Assembly: GCF_000820045.1 (NCBI RefSeq)
Contig: NZ_CDBJ01000071.1
Coordinates: 58,230-116,031, forward strand
Length of the DNA: 57,802 bases
Direction of reading: 5' to 3'
Origin: Aeromonas rivuli
Lineage (GTDB): Bacteria; Pseudomonadota; Gammaproteobacteria; Enterobacterales; Aeromonadaceae
Notes under the pieces: generated by a model
Databases searched by the model: none
The model's input: the letters and a program-made list of their open reading frames with translations, nothing else
Told to the model about the DNA's origin: nothing
Made by a program: the position numbers and the translations under genes
In this document: piece after piece, positions 28,007 to 37,194 of the stretch
How the letters are laid out: each line of letters begins with the position of its first letter
Numbering within the stretch: position 1 is the stretch's first letter

Positions 28007-28032
28007 AAGAGGGAGGCCATGGCCTCCCTCTT
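28007..28032. terminator. Bidirectional terminator
   Basis: AAGAGGGAGGCC (28007-28018) and GGCCTCCCTCTT (28021-28032) form a 12-bp stem with a two-base loop between convergent genes. Confidence 0.85.
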
Positions 28033-28050
28033 CGCATGCGGCACTGGTGA

Positions 28051-29802
28051 TCAGGGGCTGGTTGTGGCGGGCACCGCACGCAAGTGTTCAATGGAGGGGT
28101 TTTCAAGGGACTGGCTGTCGATATAGCGTGCCCGCTTGTGGGGTTTGATGCGGCTGACATCGACCCAGACCAGGCCATCGATGCAGTGGTTGAAGTCCGA
28201 GTCTATGCCGAAATCCATAAACTGCACGCCCCCCGGCTCGCACAGCTCTGAGTACTGCTTGTAGAGGGTGGGGATGGCGCAGCCCAGGTTGCCGAGCCGG
28301 GATTTGAGCGCTATCAGGGCATCGCCATAATCCAGACCCGCGAAGTGGGTGTCCGTGGCGGGATAGGGGCGACGAGAAGGGGCCGGGGATCCTTGTCCGG
28401 CAGGCCCTTGGGGGGCGAAGTGCTGACGATAGAAACTCACCAGCAGATCCCGCGCCTGGGGTGGCAGGCTGCCGGACAGGGAGACGGGGCCAAACAGGTA
28501 GCGGTAATCCGGGTAGCGGGCCAGGTAGGCGCCGATGCCGAACCAGAGATAATCCAGCCCGCGTTTGCCCCAATAGGCGGGCTGAATGAAGCTGCGACCC
28601 AGTTCAATGGCCTGATCCAGTTGAGGCAGCAACGCCGGTTCGAAGCCAAACAGCGTGTGGCTGTAGAGGCCGCTCAGCCCCTTGCTGGCCAGGATCTCGC
28701 GCACCGGGGCGAAGCGATAGGCACCTATGATGTCGAGCCGGGTCGGATCCCAGAGAATGAGGTGATGGTACTCATCATCAAAACTGTCCAGATCCCGGCG
28801 TCGCCCCGACCCTTCCCCCACGGCCCGAAAGGCAATCTCCCGCAATCGGCCCAGCTCGCGCAGTATCTCGGAGTGGCTCTGCTCATGACGGCGATAGAGG
28901 TAGATCCGCTGACCATCCGGGGTCTGGCCGAGGGGCTCGCAAGCCTCGATCGCCTGTTTGAGCCGGGCCCTGTCGCCCGGCAGTGCGATGGGGGATTCGG
29001 TCGGGAGGCGGCCCTTTTTGCCTTGGCCGATGCGATAGAGATGTTCGCGCACCAGCTTGGCCCCAGGCTTGGCTGGCAGCGCCTCCAAGGCATGGGGCGG
29101 GATGCGCTGCCCTATGGTAATGGTCATGCGCCCCCCTTGCTGGCGAAACAGCTGGGCGGCCAGCAGCAGGCCTGCCCAGGACTTGTTGAGCCAGGAGCCG
29201 AGGTAGAAGCCAAGGCCATTGCGTGCCCCCAGGTGGATTGGCACCAGCGGGGTCTGGGTACGCTTGGCCAATTTCAGAAATCCCCCCTGCCAGGGGCCAT
29301 CCTTGATGCCCCTAAGACCGAGGCGTGACACCTCGCCGGCCGGGAATATGATGATGGCGCCGCCCTTGGCCAGATGCTCTCCCATGGCGACGATGGCCCT
29401 GCGCTCCGTCTTGCCTCCCAGGTTGTCCACCGGCAGCAGCAGGGATTGCAGGGGGGTGAGACCGGCCAGTAGCCGATTGGCGACAATCTTCACATCGGGA
29501 CGAATGCGACCGAGCAGGCGCAGCAGCGCCAGACCATCGAGGGATCCGATGGGGTGATTGGCCACCAGTATGACCCGCCCCTCGGCCGGAATATTCTCGA
29601 GCTGGGCATCGCTGACGTGATAGTCGAAATCGAGCTGGCAGAGCGCCTGCTCGACGAAATCCAGCCCCTTGAGATGGGGATACTGGGCGGCGAAGTGCTG
29701 GAAGTCGCGCTCGCGCAATAACCATCTGAGGAGGCGGCGGGCCGGGCCCGGCAGATTGAGATGGGGGTAGTGCTGGCTGAGAATGGCATCGACGCTGAAC
29801 AT
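28051..29802 (-). CDS. Acyltransferase fused to an acyl-homoserine-lactone-type GNAT domain (OlsA/OlsB-like)
   Basis: 583 residues, two domains. The N-terminal half is a PlsC-type lysophospholipid acyltransferase: VANHPIGSLDGLALL (HxxxxD-like, with H-P-I-G-S-L-D), FPAGEVSR (the E-G-like block), and TPLVPIHLGARN. The C-terminal half resembles the hemolysin/OlsB GNAT acyltransferases: RLREIAFRAVGEGSGRRRDLD, DDEYHHLILWD, IGAYRF, ELGRSFIQPAYWGKRGLDYLW. Such fusions make ornithine or similar amino lipids (OlsF type). ATG at 29802 starts the conserved part; longer starts lack support. Function as OlsF is inferred, not shown. Confidence 0.8.
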   Translation of the reverse strand: MFSVDAILSQHYPHLNLPGPARRLLRWLLRERDFQHFAAQYPHLKGLDFVEQALCQLDFDYHVSDAQLENIPAEGRVILVANHPIGSLDGLALLRLLGRIRPDVKIVANRLLAGLTPLQSLLLPVDNLGGKTERRAIVAMGEHLAKGGAIIIFPAGEVSRLGLRGIKDGPWQGGFLKLAKRTQTPLVPIHLGARNGLGFYLGSWLNKSWAGLLLAAQLFRQQGGRMTITIGQRIPPHALEALPAKPGAKLVREHLYRIGQGKKGRLPTESPIALPGDRARLKQAIEACEPLGQTPDGQRIYLYRRHEQSHSEILRELGRLREIAFRAVGEGSGRRRDLDSFDDEYHHLILWDPTRLDIIGAYRFAPVREILASKGLSGLYSHTLFGFEPALLPQLDQAIELGRSFIQPAYWGKRGLDYLWFGIGAYLARYPDYRYLFGPVSLSGSLPPQARDLLVSFYRQHFAPQGPAGQGSPAPSRRPYPATDTHFAGLDYGDALIALKSRLGNLGCAIPTLYKQYSELCEPGGVQFMDFGIDSDFNHCIDGLVWVDVSRIKPHKRARYIDSQSLENPSIEHLRAVPATTSP

Positions 29803-29946
29803 GGGGCGGCTCCGGCTGTGGCTCTTCCCCCAGCATGGCGCCGTTCTGTTCCCGCCCCATGGCAGCCCCGTGACAGTTTGATGGCAAGGGGCGGTGGGAG
29901 AGCCTGGCGGCTGGGTAGACTCCGGCACCAGGCCACCCCGGCGGCG

Positions 29947-31170
29947 TCACTCCTGGTACTGGGCGCTCAGGTGCACCAGGGCGACCAGGGTCTGCACCGC
30001 TTTCTCCATGGATTGCAGCGGGATGAACTCATGCTTGCCGTGGAAGTTGTGGCCACCGGTGAAAATATTGGGGCAGGGCAATCCCATGAAGGAGAGGCGG
30101 GCGCCGTCGGTGCCACCGCGAATGGGTTTTATCCTGGGGGTGACGCCCACGGCCACCATGGCCGCCTCGGCCAGCGCGATGATGTGCATGTGCGGGGCTA
30201 TCTGCCGCTTCATGTTGCGATAGCTGTCCCGGATAGCGAGTTCGATGCGCACCCCCGCCGCATCGGCTTGCAGGGCGGCGACCCGCTCGGCGAGCAGGGC
30301 CTTGCGAGCGGCAAAGCCCTCATCATCAAAGTCGCGAATGAGATAGTGCAATTCGCTCTGCTCCACCGAGCCCTGCATCTGCGCCAGGTGGAAGAAGCCC
30401 TGATAGCCGTCGGTGGCCTCCGGGGTCTGCTCGGCGGGCATGGCGGCGTGAAAGCGCGCGGCCAGGGTCTGACTGTTGATCATGCTGCCCTTGGCGGTGC
30501 CCGGATGGACGTTGTTGCCGGTGAAACGCACCCTGGCGCTGGCGGCATTGAAGTTCTCGTACTCCAGCTCCCCCAGTTCACCGCCGTCGACGGTATAGGC
30601 CCAGCGAGCCGGGAAGCGATCAAGGGGGAACAGATCGGCACCGCGGCCTATCTCTTCATCCGGGGTGAATCCGAGCCAGAGATCGCCCCTGGGCAACGCG
30701 GGCTCGGCCTGCAACCGGGCCACCGCCGTGATGATCTCGGCGATGCCGGCCTTGTCATCGGCCCCCAGCAGGGTAGTGCCATCCGTGGTGATGAGATCCT
30801 GGCCCAGATAGTGCCTGAGGCAGGGGTGCTCGCGAATGCTCAACACCTCGTCCCCCTTGCCGAGACAGATATCGCCCCCCTGGTACTGTTCGATGAGCTG
30901 GGGATTGACCCGCTCGGCCTCGTAATCGGCGGTGTCCAGGTGGGCGATAAGGCCGATGGCGGGGGCACTGGGTTGGTTGCCGGGCAGGCAGGCGGTGAGA
31001 TAGCCATTGTCATCCAGGATCACCTGGCTCAGGCCCATGGCGTGCAGCTCACCCTGAAGGGCCTGGGCGAATTGCCGCTGGCCCGGGCTGCTCGGGCAGA
31101 GGGGGTTGTTGGGGTTGGATCGGGTATGAAAGCTCAGATAGTGCAGAAAGCGGGAAAGCAGCTGGTCCAT
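29947..31170 (-). CDS. pepT: Peptidase T (tripeptide aminopeptidase)
   Basis: 407-residue M20-family zinc peptidase that removes the N-terminal residue from tripeptides in the cytoplasm. Metal and catalytic residues are visible: IGLIAHLDTAD, TTLLGADDKAGIAEI, GFTPDEEIGRGAD, AYTVDGGELGELEYENFNAA, and the final histidine in FTGGHNFHGKHEFIP. Size and order match E. coli PepT. It is transcribed towards the acyltransferase-GNAT gene, with 145 bases between them. Confidence 0.96.
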   Translation of the reverse strand: MDQLLSRFLHYLSFHTRSNPNNPLCPSSPGQRQFAQALQGELHAMGLSQVILDDNGYLTACLPGNQPSAPAIGLIAHLDTADYEAERVNPQLIEQYQGGDICLGKGDEVLSIREHPCLRHYLGQDLITTDGTTLLGADDKAGIAEIITAVARLQAEPALPRGDLWLGFTPDEEIGRGADLFPLDRFPARWAYTVDGGELGELEYENFNAASARVRFTGNNVHPGTAKGSMINSQTLAARFHAAMPAEQTPEATDGYQGFFHLAQMQGSVEQSELHYLIRDFDDEGFAARKALLAERVAALQADAAGVRIELAIRDSYRNMKRQIAPHMHIIALAEAAMVAVGVTPRIKPIRGGTDGARLSFMGLPCPNIFTGGHNFHGKHEFIPLQSMEKAVQTLVALVHLSAQYQE

Positions 31171-31478
31171 CGGACGGCCTCGACAAGGGATGAGCCGCCA
31201 TTGTCTGCCGGCCCTTTGCGCCTCGCCTTGCGTCAGCGCAGTTTTTTGGCGACTAACCCCGTCACGGGCCCTTGACCCTCGAGAATGGGGTCAGGGGTTG
31301 TCGTGCGACACAGCCTGCGATCGGGGCGGCAAAAAAAGGGGGAGAAGTGCCTGGGGTGGCGGGTTGAAAAAGCCCCAGGCCACGGGGGGAGGGCAACAGA
31401 GGCCAACCCCAGAGCTGGCTTGGCTGGCAGCGAGATTGGGCTCACTCCAAAAAAGCGAAAATTTAACAAGGTTTTTTA

Positions 31479-31508
31479 TTGTCAGCCCGGCGCAGAAGTG
31501 TGTAAACT
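31479..31508 (+). promoter_or_regulatory. Sigma-70 promoter candidate
   Basis: TTGTCA (31479-31484) and TAAACT (31503-31508) are 18 bases apart, close to consensus -35 and -10. A T/A-rich block (31449-31480) lies just upstream and could act as an UP element. It points towards speA, about 690 bases away; an RNA from here would have a long leader. Confidence 0.5.
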
Positions 31509-31744
31509 CCGCGCCGATCCAAGGGGTAACCCCGGGCAGGCGAGGCCGCCCATCCCCCTTGCGTTCGACCGCCTATAGGGCGAGGCATGCAGACACGACA
31601 GACACTGCAGGGATTGGATTTCTGTTATATCGGTTAGGTGCCGGTATCAGGGAGAACAGCAGGCATTTTGACCATTCAGGCGACCGAGTGGGCCCTTGGG
31701 CTCATCATCATCCCCTTGTCATGGGCGGTCGTGGATGGAAATGC

Positions 31745-31786
31745 ATGCTGCGGTATCTTGTCGTCATCTGCTCGCGTTTGCGATGA
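31745..31786 (+). CDS. Possible leader peptide of speA (13 aa, three Arg)
   Basis: The frame MLRYLVVICSRLR holds three arginines, two at the very end before TGA. The stop lies in the 3' arm of a stem: CGTCATC (31762-31768, inside the frame) with GATGACG (31782-31788). An arginine-rich peptide ahead of arginine decarboxylase resembles substrate-sensing leaders such as the SpeFL peptide ahead of speF, but the ribosome binding site here is weak and an overlapping frame exists. Speculative. Confidence 0.25.
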   Translation: MLRYLVVICSRLR

Positions 31787-31963
31787 CGCCTCGTCCCTCT
31801 CTTCCTTGAAATCCTGCTCCCAAGGTGTTGTGACTGCCAGGCCATGATGAGCCGCGGCGTGGCTGATGCTGCGCGCCATCAAAGTACCGCGGAGCTGACA
31901 CCCAGCGCCGCATACCGTTGAGCTTGATGTAAAGCCACAAGCCCCACATCAAGACTCGTTACT

Positions 31964-31997
31964 TCCCAAAATCCACCAGGTCCCAAAATCCACCAGG
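31964..31997 (+). repeat. 17-bp perfect tandem repeat in the speA leader
   Basis: TCCCAAAATCCACCAGG occurs twice head to tail (31964-31980, 31981-31997). The second copy leads into an element (31990-32041) that recurs imperfectly at about 32111-32161: both share AGGCAG.CTTGGCT.GCCGC and end GTCTGGATGTGA. Confidence 0.9.
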
Positions 31998-32210
31998 CAG
32001 CCTTGGCTCGCCGCGATGGGTAAATAGATAGTCTGGATGTGACAGACGTCAACAGTCGTGATCAAGATGGCGGCCAACCGCCCTTGCAAGACGCGTTACG
32101 TTATTCGCCCCAGCAGGCAGCTTGGCTTGCCGCTATTTGCAATCGATGGTCTGGATGTGATTGAGGGTAACGAAGGCGGCTTCACGCCGCTCATTTGCGA
32201 GGCATAGCCC

Positions 32211-34115
32211 ATGACTAACTGGTCCAGCAAGGACTCTTTGAAGGTGTACAACGTTCCCTACTGGGGTGCGGGTTTCTTCAATATCAACGACGCCGGTCAT
32301 GTGACCGTTTCGCCCGACAAGACTCGCCCCGAGGCACAGATCGTATTGTCTGACGCCATCGAGCAGCTGCGTCAATCTGGCTTGACCACTCCTGTGTTGC
32401 TGCGTTTCCCCGACATTCTCAAGAGCCGGGTCGATGCCCTGTTCAACGCCTTCGGTCAGGCCATCGAGAAGTCAGGCTATGAGGGCGACTACCTCTGTGT
32501 TTACCCGATCAAGGTCAACCAGCAGCGCCGCGTCATCGAAACCATCAGCCAGTCTTATAGCGACAAACCGCGTCTGGGTCTGGAAGCGGGCTCCAAGCCC
32601 GAACTGCTGGCCGTCTTGTCCCATCATCACGATCGCGGCTCCGTCATCGTCTGCAACGGTTACAAAGACCGTGAATACGTGCGTCACGCCCTGCTCGGCA
32701 ACCTGATGGGCCACAAGGTCTACATCGTGGTCGAGAAGCCCTCCGAGCTGGAGCTGGTGCTCGATGAAGCCAAGCGCCTCAACATCAAGCCGAACATAGG
32801 TGTGCGTGCCCGTCTGGCCTCCACCGGTTCCGGCATGTGGGAATCGAGCGGCGGCGCCATGTCCAAGTTCGGTCTCTCCGCCTCCCAGATCCTGGCGCTG
32901 GTCGAGCGTCTGCGCGGCCTGGGCCAGCTTGACTGCCTGCAATTGCTGCACTTCCATCTGGGCTCACAGATTGCCAATATCCGTGACATCCAGGGTGGCA
33001 TCCGCGAGTGCGGCCGCTTCTACGCCGAGCTGCGTCGTCTGGGCGCCGATATCGACGTGGTCGATGTGGGCGGTGGCCTGGGTGTGGACTATGAGGGCAC
33101 CCGCTCCCAGAGCCACTGCTCCGCCAACTACAGCCTGTCCGAATACGCCAACAACGTGGTGTGGGGCATCGGCGACGTCTGCCGTGAGTTTGACCTGCCG
33201 CACCCGACCATCATCAGTGAATCTGGCCGGGCACTGACCGCCCACCATGCGGTGCTGGTCACCAACATCATCGGCGCCGAAGGGGCCGAGATGAGCGAGG
33301 TACATGCGCCTGATGCGGATGCACCAACCCTGCTGCAGAACATGTGGAAAGGCTGGCTTGAGCTCAATCACGAGGAAGATCCCTCCCTGCTGGAGCTGTT
33401 CCATGACTCCCTGGCCGACCTGACCGACGTCAACGCCCAGTACACCATGGGTCTGCTCAACCTGGAGCAACGGGCCTGGGCCGAGACGCTGCACCAGAAC
33501 ACCTGCTTGAAGCTCAAAGAGAAGCTCAACCCGGTCAACCGCAGCCACCGCGCCCTGGCCGATGACTTGAACGAGAAGCTGGCCGACAAGTGTTTCGCCA
33601 ACTTCTCCCTGTTCCAGTCTTTGCCCGATGCCTGGGGCATAGGTCAGGTGTTCCCAGTTATGCCCCTGGCTGGCCTGGATCGCCCGCTGACCCGTCGCGG
33701 TATCCTGATGGATATCACCTGCGACTCCGACGGTCAGGTCGAGCACTATGTGGATGGCCTGGGGGTGGAGAGCACCCTGCCGATGCCGGAATATGGCGAG
33801 CACGAAGAGTGCCACGTCGGCTTCTTCCTGGTCGGCGCCTATCAGGAGATCCTGGGGGATCTGCACAACCTGTTCGGCGACACCCACTGCGCGGAAGTGT
33901 GGCTGGATGACGAAGGCAAGATGGACATCCGTAACGTGGTGCGCGGCGATACCGTCGAGCAGCTGCTGCGTTACGTCAACATCGATCCTTCCGTGATCCG
34001 CGAGAGCTATCAGCGCATCGTCTCCCATCCTGCCCTGGACGATGAGACCCGCAAGGCCCTGCTCGAAGAGCTGGATCTGGGTCTGCAAGGCTATGCCTAT
34101 CTGGAAGACGAATAA
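32211..34115 (+). CDS. speA: Biosynthetic arginine decarboxylase SpeA
   Basis: 634-residue PLP enzyme (fold III) that makes agmatine from arginine for putrescine synthesis. Seen: LCVYPIKVNQQRRV with the PLP lysine at K101, EAGSKPELLAVL, HFHLGSQIANIRDIQ, VDVGGGLGVDYEG, ISESGRALTAHHAVLV, and the C-terminal CDSDGQVEHYVDG. Length equals the usual ~630-660. GAGG lies upstream of the ATG. A terminator follows, and an unusually long leader precedes it. Confidence 0.97.
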   Translation: MTNWSSKDSLKVYNVPYWGAGFFNINDAGHVTVSPDKTRPEAQIVLSDAIEQLRQSGLTTPVLLRFPDILKSRVDALFNAFGQAIEKSGYEGDYLCVYPIKVNQQRRVIETISQSYSDKPRLGLEAGSKPELLAVLSHHHDRGSVIVCNGYKDREYVRHALLGNLMGHKVYIVVEKPSELELVLDEAKRLNIKPNIGVRARLASTGSGMWESSGGAMSKFGLSASQILALVERLRGLGQLDCLQLLHFHLGSQIANIRDIQGGIRECGRFYAELRRLGADIDVVDVGGGLGVDYEGTRSQSHCSANYSLSEYANNVVWGIGDVCREFDLPHPTIISESGRALTAHHAVLVTNIIGAEGAEMSEVHAPDADAPTLLQNMWKGWLELNHEEDPSLLELFHDSLADLTDVNAQYTMGLLNLEQRAWAETLHQNTCLKLKEKLNPVNRSHRALADDLNEKLADKCFANFSLFQSLPDAWGIGQVFPVMPLAGLDRPLTRRGILMDITCDSDGQVEHYVDGLGVESTLPMPEYGEHEECHVGFFLVGAYQEILGDLHNLFGDTHCAEVWLDDEGKMDIRNVVRGDTVEQLLRYVNIDPSVIRESYQRIVSHPALDDETRKALLEELDLGLQGYAYLEDE

Positions 34116-34158
34116 GCCAGCGGCTTGTTCATCCCGTCACGGTAGAAAGACGGGGATC

Positions 34159-34187
34159 AAAAACGGCGCCTCTTGGCGCCGTTTTTT
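34159..34187 (+). terminator. Terminator after speA
   Basis: AAAACGGCGCC, loop tctt, then GGCGCCGTTTTTT. The stem and the six T form a textbook terminator 44 bases after the speA stop. Confidence 0.92.
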
Positions 34188-34260
34188 ATGGCCTGAACAC
34201 TTGGCTCATGGCAAAGCAAGCAGCAGATCAGTGGTTGCGAGTCTGGACAAGGGCCCAGCC

Positions 34261-36339
34261 TCAGGCCGGGATGGCTTCGTTGGCGGCGCAGTGGGCCAGC
34301 AAGCGGTCTGCGGGCATGGGGCGGCCGAGCAGATAACCTTGCAGGGTGTCGCAGCCAAGGCGCACCAGCAGCGCCTGCTGCTGGGTCGTCTCCACACCTT
34401 CCGCCACTATCTGCATCCCCAGGGTGTGGCCGAGGGCGATGATGGCGCTGACGATGGCGGTATCCTCTCCCGTCTGGCCGAGGGAGGTGATGAACCCCTT
34501 GTCTATCTTGAGCTCATTGGCGGGGAAGCGTTTGAGATAGAGCAGGCTGGAGTAGCCGGTGCCGAAATCATCGATGGATATTTTGACGCCCAGCTCGGCC
34601 AGCCGGTTGAGGATGAGCAGACTCTCCTCGGCATTCTCCATGGCGGTGGACTCGGTGATCTCCAGGGTCAGGTGGCGGGCCTCCAGCCGGTGACGGCACA
34701 GGGCCTCTTCGACCACCCCCAGCAATCCCGGACTGGCCAGCTGTATGGTGGAGAGGTTCACCGCCAGGCTCCACTGCTCATGGCCTGCCGCCAGCCAGCG
34801 GCTCATCTGGCGGCAGGCTTCATCGATGACCCAGTTGCCGATGGGAATGATGAGCCGGGTCTTCTCCGCCAGCGGCAGGAAAGTGGCGGGGGAGATGGCA
34901 CCATGGATGGGATGCTGCCAGCGCAGCAGCGCCTCGACGCCGATCACCTGGCCCCCCTTGGCCTCGTACTTGGGTTGATAGTGCAGTGCCAGCTCGCCCC
35001 GCTCCAGGGCGTGGCTCAAATCCTGTTGCAGCAAAAACTGCTGGTGGGCATTGGCGTTCATGGCGCTGTCGAAGAAGTAGTAGTCGTTGCGGCCCCGCTC
35101 CTTGGCGTAATACATGGCGGCATCGGCATTGAGGGTCAGCTCGTGCAGGCTGGTGCCATTATCCGGATAAATGGCGATGCCGATGCTGACCGTGATGTGC
35201 AGGTGGTGGTGTTCGAGCTGATAGGGTCTGGCTATCTCGGCCAGCAGTCGCTCGGCGAACAAGCGGGTCTGGGCCATCTCTCCCGGCGCCAGGGCCAGCA
35301 CGAACTCGTCCCCCCCAAAGCGCGAGGCGGTATCGCCGCTGCCGAGCAGCCCCTTGATGCGTTCAGTGACGTCGAGCAGCAACAGATCGCCGGTGTGATG
35401 ACCGTGGGCGTCGTTGATGATCTTGAAGCCGTCGAGATCGAGAAACAGCAGGGCGAAGCGCTGCCGACTGTGCTGGCAGCGCTTGATGCTCTGGGCCAGC
35501 CGATCGGCAAACAACAAGCGGTTTGGCAGGCGGGTCAGGCTGTCATGGAGCGCCAGCTTGACCAGCTCGTCATGAGCCTGGTGCAAGGAGGAGGAGAGGC
35601 GGGCATTTTGCACATCCAGCATGGAGAGAATGAGGGCGATGGCAAACACCGTCAGGGTCACGATGATGACCACCAGGGCCAGCCACTTGGCATCCAGCCC
35701 GGTATAGAGGGCGCCGCACAGGCTATCGGCCGGGAACTGGGCCGCCGCCATGCCGGTGTAGTGCATGCCGATGATGGCAAATCCCATCACCAGGGAGGCG
35801 AGCGCCTTGCTGAAGAAGGCGCGCTGGGTGTGCTCTCGCAGGCGAAAGGCTATCCAGAGCGCGGCGCCGGAGGCGAGCACGGCGATGACAATAGAGAGTG
35901 CGAACAGGCTCGGCAGATAGTGAATGGCGGGGGTCATCATCATCGCCGCCATGCCGATGTAGTGCATGGCGGCGATGCCCAGCCCCATCAAGAGGGCGCC
36001 GCCTGCAATATGGCTCAAGGGCAGGGTGGCGCGGCTCACCAGCCAGAGCGCGAAGGCGGACGAGCCGATGGCCGTGATGAGGGAGAGACCGGTCAATGCC
36101 AGATCGTAACCGAGGGCGATGGGCAGCTTGAAGGCGAGCATGCCGATGAAATGCATGGACCAGATGCCAAGCCCCATGGCAAAGGCGCCCCCGGTGAGCC
36201 AGAAAGCGGCTGCGCGCCCCTGACTCTGGCTGACCCGGCTCGTCATGTTCAGCGCCGTATAGGAGGCGAGCACCGCCACCAGAATGGAGAAAAAAACCAG
36301 TTCCTGGCTGTAATAACTGTCGAGCATGGGAGGCGTCAT
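34261..36339 (-). CDS. MHYT-GGDEF-EAL cyclic-di-GMP enzyme
   Basis: 692 residues. The N-terminal membrane sensor has about seven helices with three MHYT-type motifs (MHFIGM 62-67, MHYIGM 125-130, MHYTGM 192-197), thought to bind copper and sense a gas. GGDEF follows (intact GGDEF at 342-346), then EAL (469-471), with EITES, DDFGTGYSSL and EGVET all intact. Both catalytic halves look usable, though such tandem proteins usually act mainly as phosphodiesterases. The inhibitory I-site arginine is replaced (GSGDTASRF). ATG at 36339 is used; no strong ribosome binding site, and M five codons on is also possible. Confidence 0.9.
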   Translation of the reverse strand: MTPPMLDSYYSQELVFFSILVAVLASYTALNMTSRVSQSQGRAAAFWLTGGAFAMGLGIWSMHFIGMLAFKLPIALGYDLALTGLSLITAIGSSAFALWLVSRATLPLSHIAGGALLMGLGIAAMHYIGMAAMMMTPAIHYLPSLFALSIVIAVLASGAALWIAFRLREHTQRAFFSKALASLVMGFAIIGMHYTGMAAAQFPADSLCGALYTGLDAKWLALVVIIVTLTVFAIALILSMLDVQNARLSSSLHQAHDELVKLALHDSLTRLPNRLLFADRLAQSIKRCQHSRQRFALLFLDLDGFKIINDAHGHHTGDLLLLDVTERIKGLLGSGDTASRFGGDEFVLALAPGEMAQTRLFAERLLAEIARPYQLEHHHLHITVSIGIAIYPDNGTSLHELTLNADAAMYYAKERGRNDYYFFDSAMNANAHQQFLLQQDLSHALERGELALHYQPKYEAKGGQVIGVEALLRWQHPIHGAISPATFLPLAEKTRLIIPIGNWVIDEACRQMSRWLAAGHEQWSLAVNLSTIQLASPGLLGVVEEALCRHRLEARHLTLEITESTAMENAEESLLILNRLAELGVKISIDDFGTGYSSLLYLKRFPANELKIDKGFITSLGQTGEDTAIVSAIIALGHTLGMQIVAEGVETTQQQALLVRLGCDTLQGYLLGRPMPADRLLAHCAANEAIPA

Positions 36340-36762
36340 GAGCACGTCTAATAACCCTGGGATGAATCGCCGGCCTGAGCCATGGCAAAGGTGATCTGGC
36401 AAATTGGGCGGCGATTGTACACCAGGCCGGGTATAAATCAGCGAGATATAGAGGCGGAGAGTGACGTTAAAGCATCTTTCGGAAGGTATTGCACATCTAG
36501 TTGATATTAATGACATTTAATATTCATTATCACCGCTTTCACATGGCTTTTTATATTTGGCAGTGGCACTGCTGGTTGCTGGGTTCCAAATATTCCCACT
36601 GGAAATAAATGGTTATTGCGCTGCGCTCACTGTTTGGTGACAAATAGATAGGCCGACGCGCTGCGCCGTTATTTCAGTCTCGGCATCGACTATGAGCTGA
36701 CGCCGGGATTGCGGAGTCGTTATGATGGCAGAGGGTGTAACCGGAGCAGACAAGGAGTCATC
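36340..36762. other. Intergenic region, 423 bp
   Basis: Between divergent genes. Mostly unremarkable and AT-rich near 36500-36620. A frame without a start (from about 36650) reads DALRRYFSLGIDYELTPGL and joins the next gene; it may be a fragment of an older gene, but no family was recognised. Confidence 0.35.
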
Positions 36763-37143
36763 ATGATCAGTCACATCGACCATCTGGTATTGACGGTCAG
36801 CGACATAGAGCGGGCGGTGGGGTTTTACAGCCGCGTCTTCAAGATGGAGCCCATCACCTTCGGAGCGGGACGGCGGGCGCTGCGCTTTGGCAACCAGAAG
36901 ATCAATTTACAGCTGCTGGGGCAGGAGCCGCGTAACCGGGCTCAGGTGGGATCGGGGGATCTCTGCCTCATCAGCCAATGGCCCCTTGGCGAGGTGATGC
37001 GCCATCTGAGTGAGCAGGGGATCCCTCTGATTGAGGGGCCGGTGACCAAGTCCGGTGCCATGGGAGAGATCTGTTCAGTCTATTTCCTCGACCCCGATGC
37101 CAACCTGATCGAAGTGAGCGTCTATCCTGAGTCTCGGAACTAA
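36763..37143 (+). CDS. VOC-family (glyoxalase-like) protein
   Basis: 126 residues of the vicinal oxygen chelate fold: start MISHIDHLVLTVSDIERAVG, then FYSRVFKMEPITF, and the end SVYFLDPDANLIEVSVYP, with H (from IDHLVL) and E (from LIEVSV) as usual metal ligands. It resembles the small proteins labelled glyoxalase/dioxygenase; the reaction is unknown. AAGGAG seven bases upstream decides the ATG at 36763. Confidence 0.88.
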   Translation: MISHIDHLVLTVSDIERAVGFYSRVFKMEPITFGAGRRALRFGNQKINLQLLGQEPRNRAQVGSGDLCLISQWPLGEVMRHLSEQGIPLIEGPVTKSGAMGEICSVYFLDPDANLIEVSVYPESRN

Positions 37144-37194
37144 TGGGCGCACAGTGACGCGTGTTGCCCGAGCGTCATGCACAAGGAGGTGAGG

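Larger units (their letters stand above)
31171..32210 (+). other. Long speA leader / intergenic region
   Basis: About 1 kb without a convincing long gene. It contains a promoter-like pair (31479-31508), a short Arg-bearing frame with a hairpin (31745-31788), a 17-base tandem repeat and a longer imperfect repeat (31950-32161). Overlapping frames of 60-200 codons here have poor ribosome binding sites and no recognisable protein features. The region may act as a long 5' untranslated region for arginine decarboxylase. Confidence 0.6.

Noticed and set aside
29761..31275. 504-codon plus-strand frame opposite pepT
   Set aside because: Shadow of the peptidase gene; composition is typical of antisense high-GC frames, with no domain.
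31190..31786. 198-codon frame in the speA leader
   Set aside because: Poor start signal and no protein-like features; only its last 13 codons are considered as a leader peptide.
34042..36351. 769-codon plus-strand frame opposite the MHYT-GGDEF-EAL gene
   Set aside because: It is a shadow frame of a high-GC gene; the opposite strand carries intact catalytic motifs and the shadow has none.
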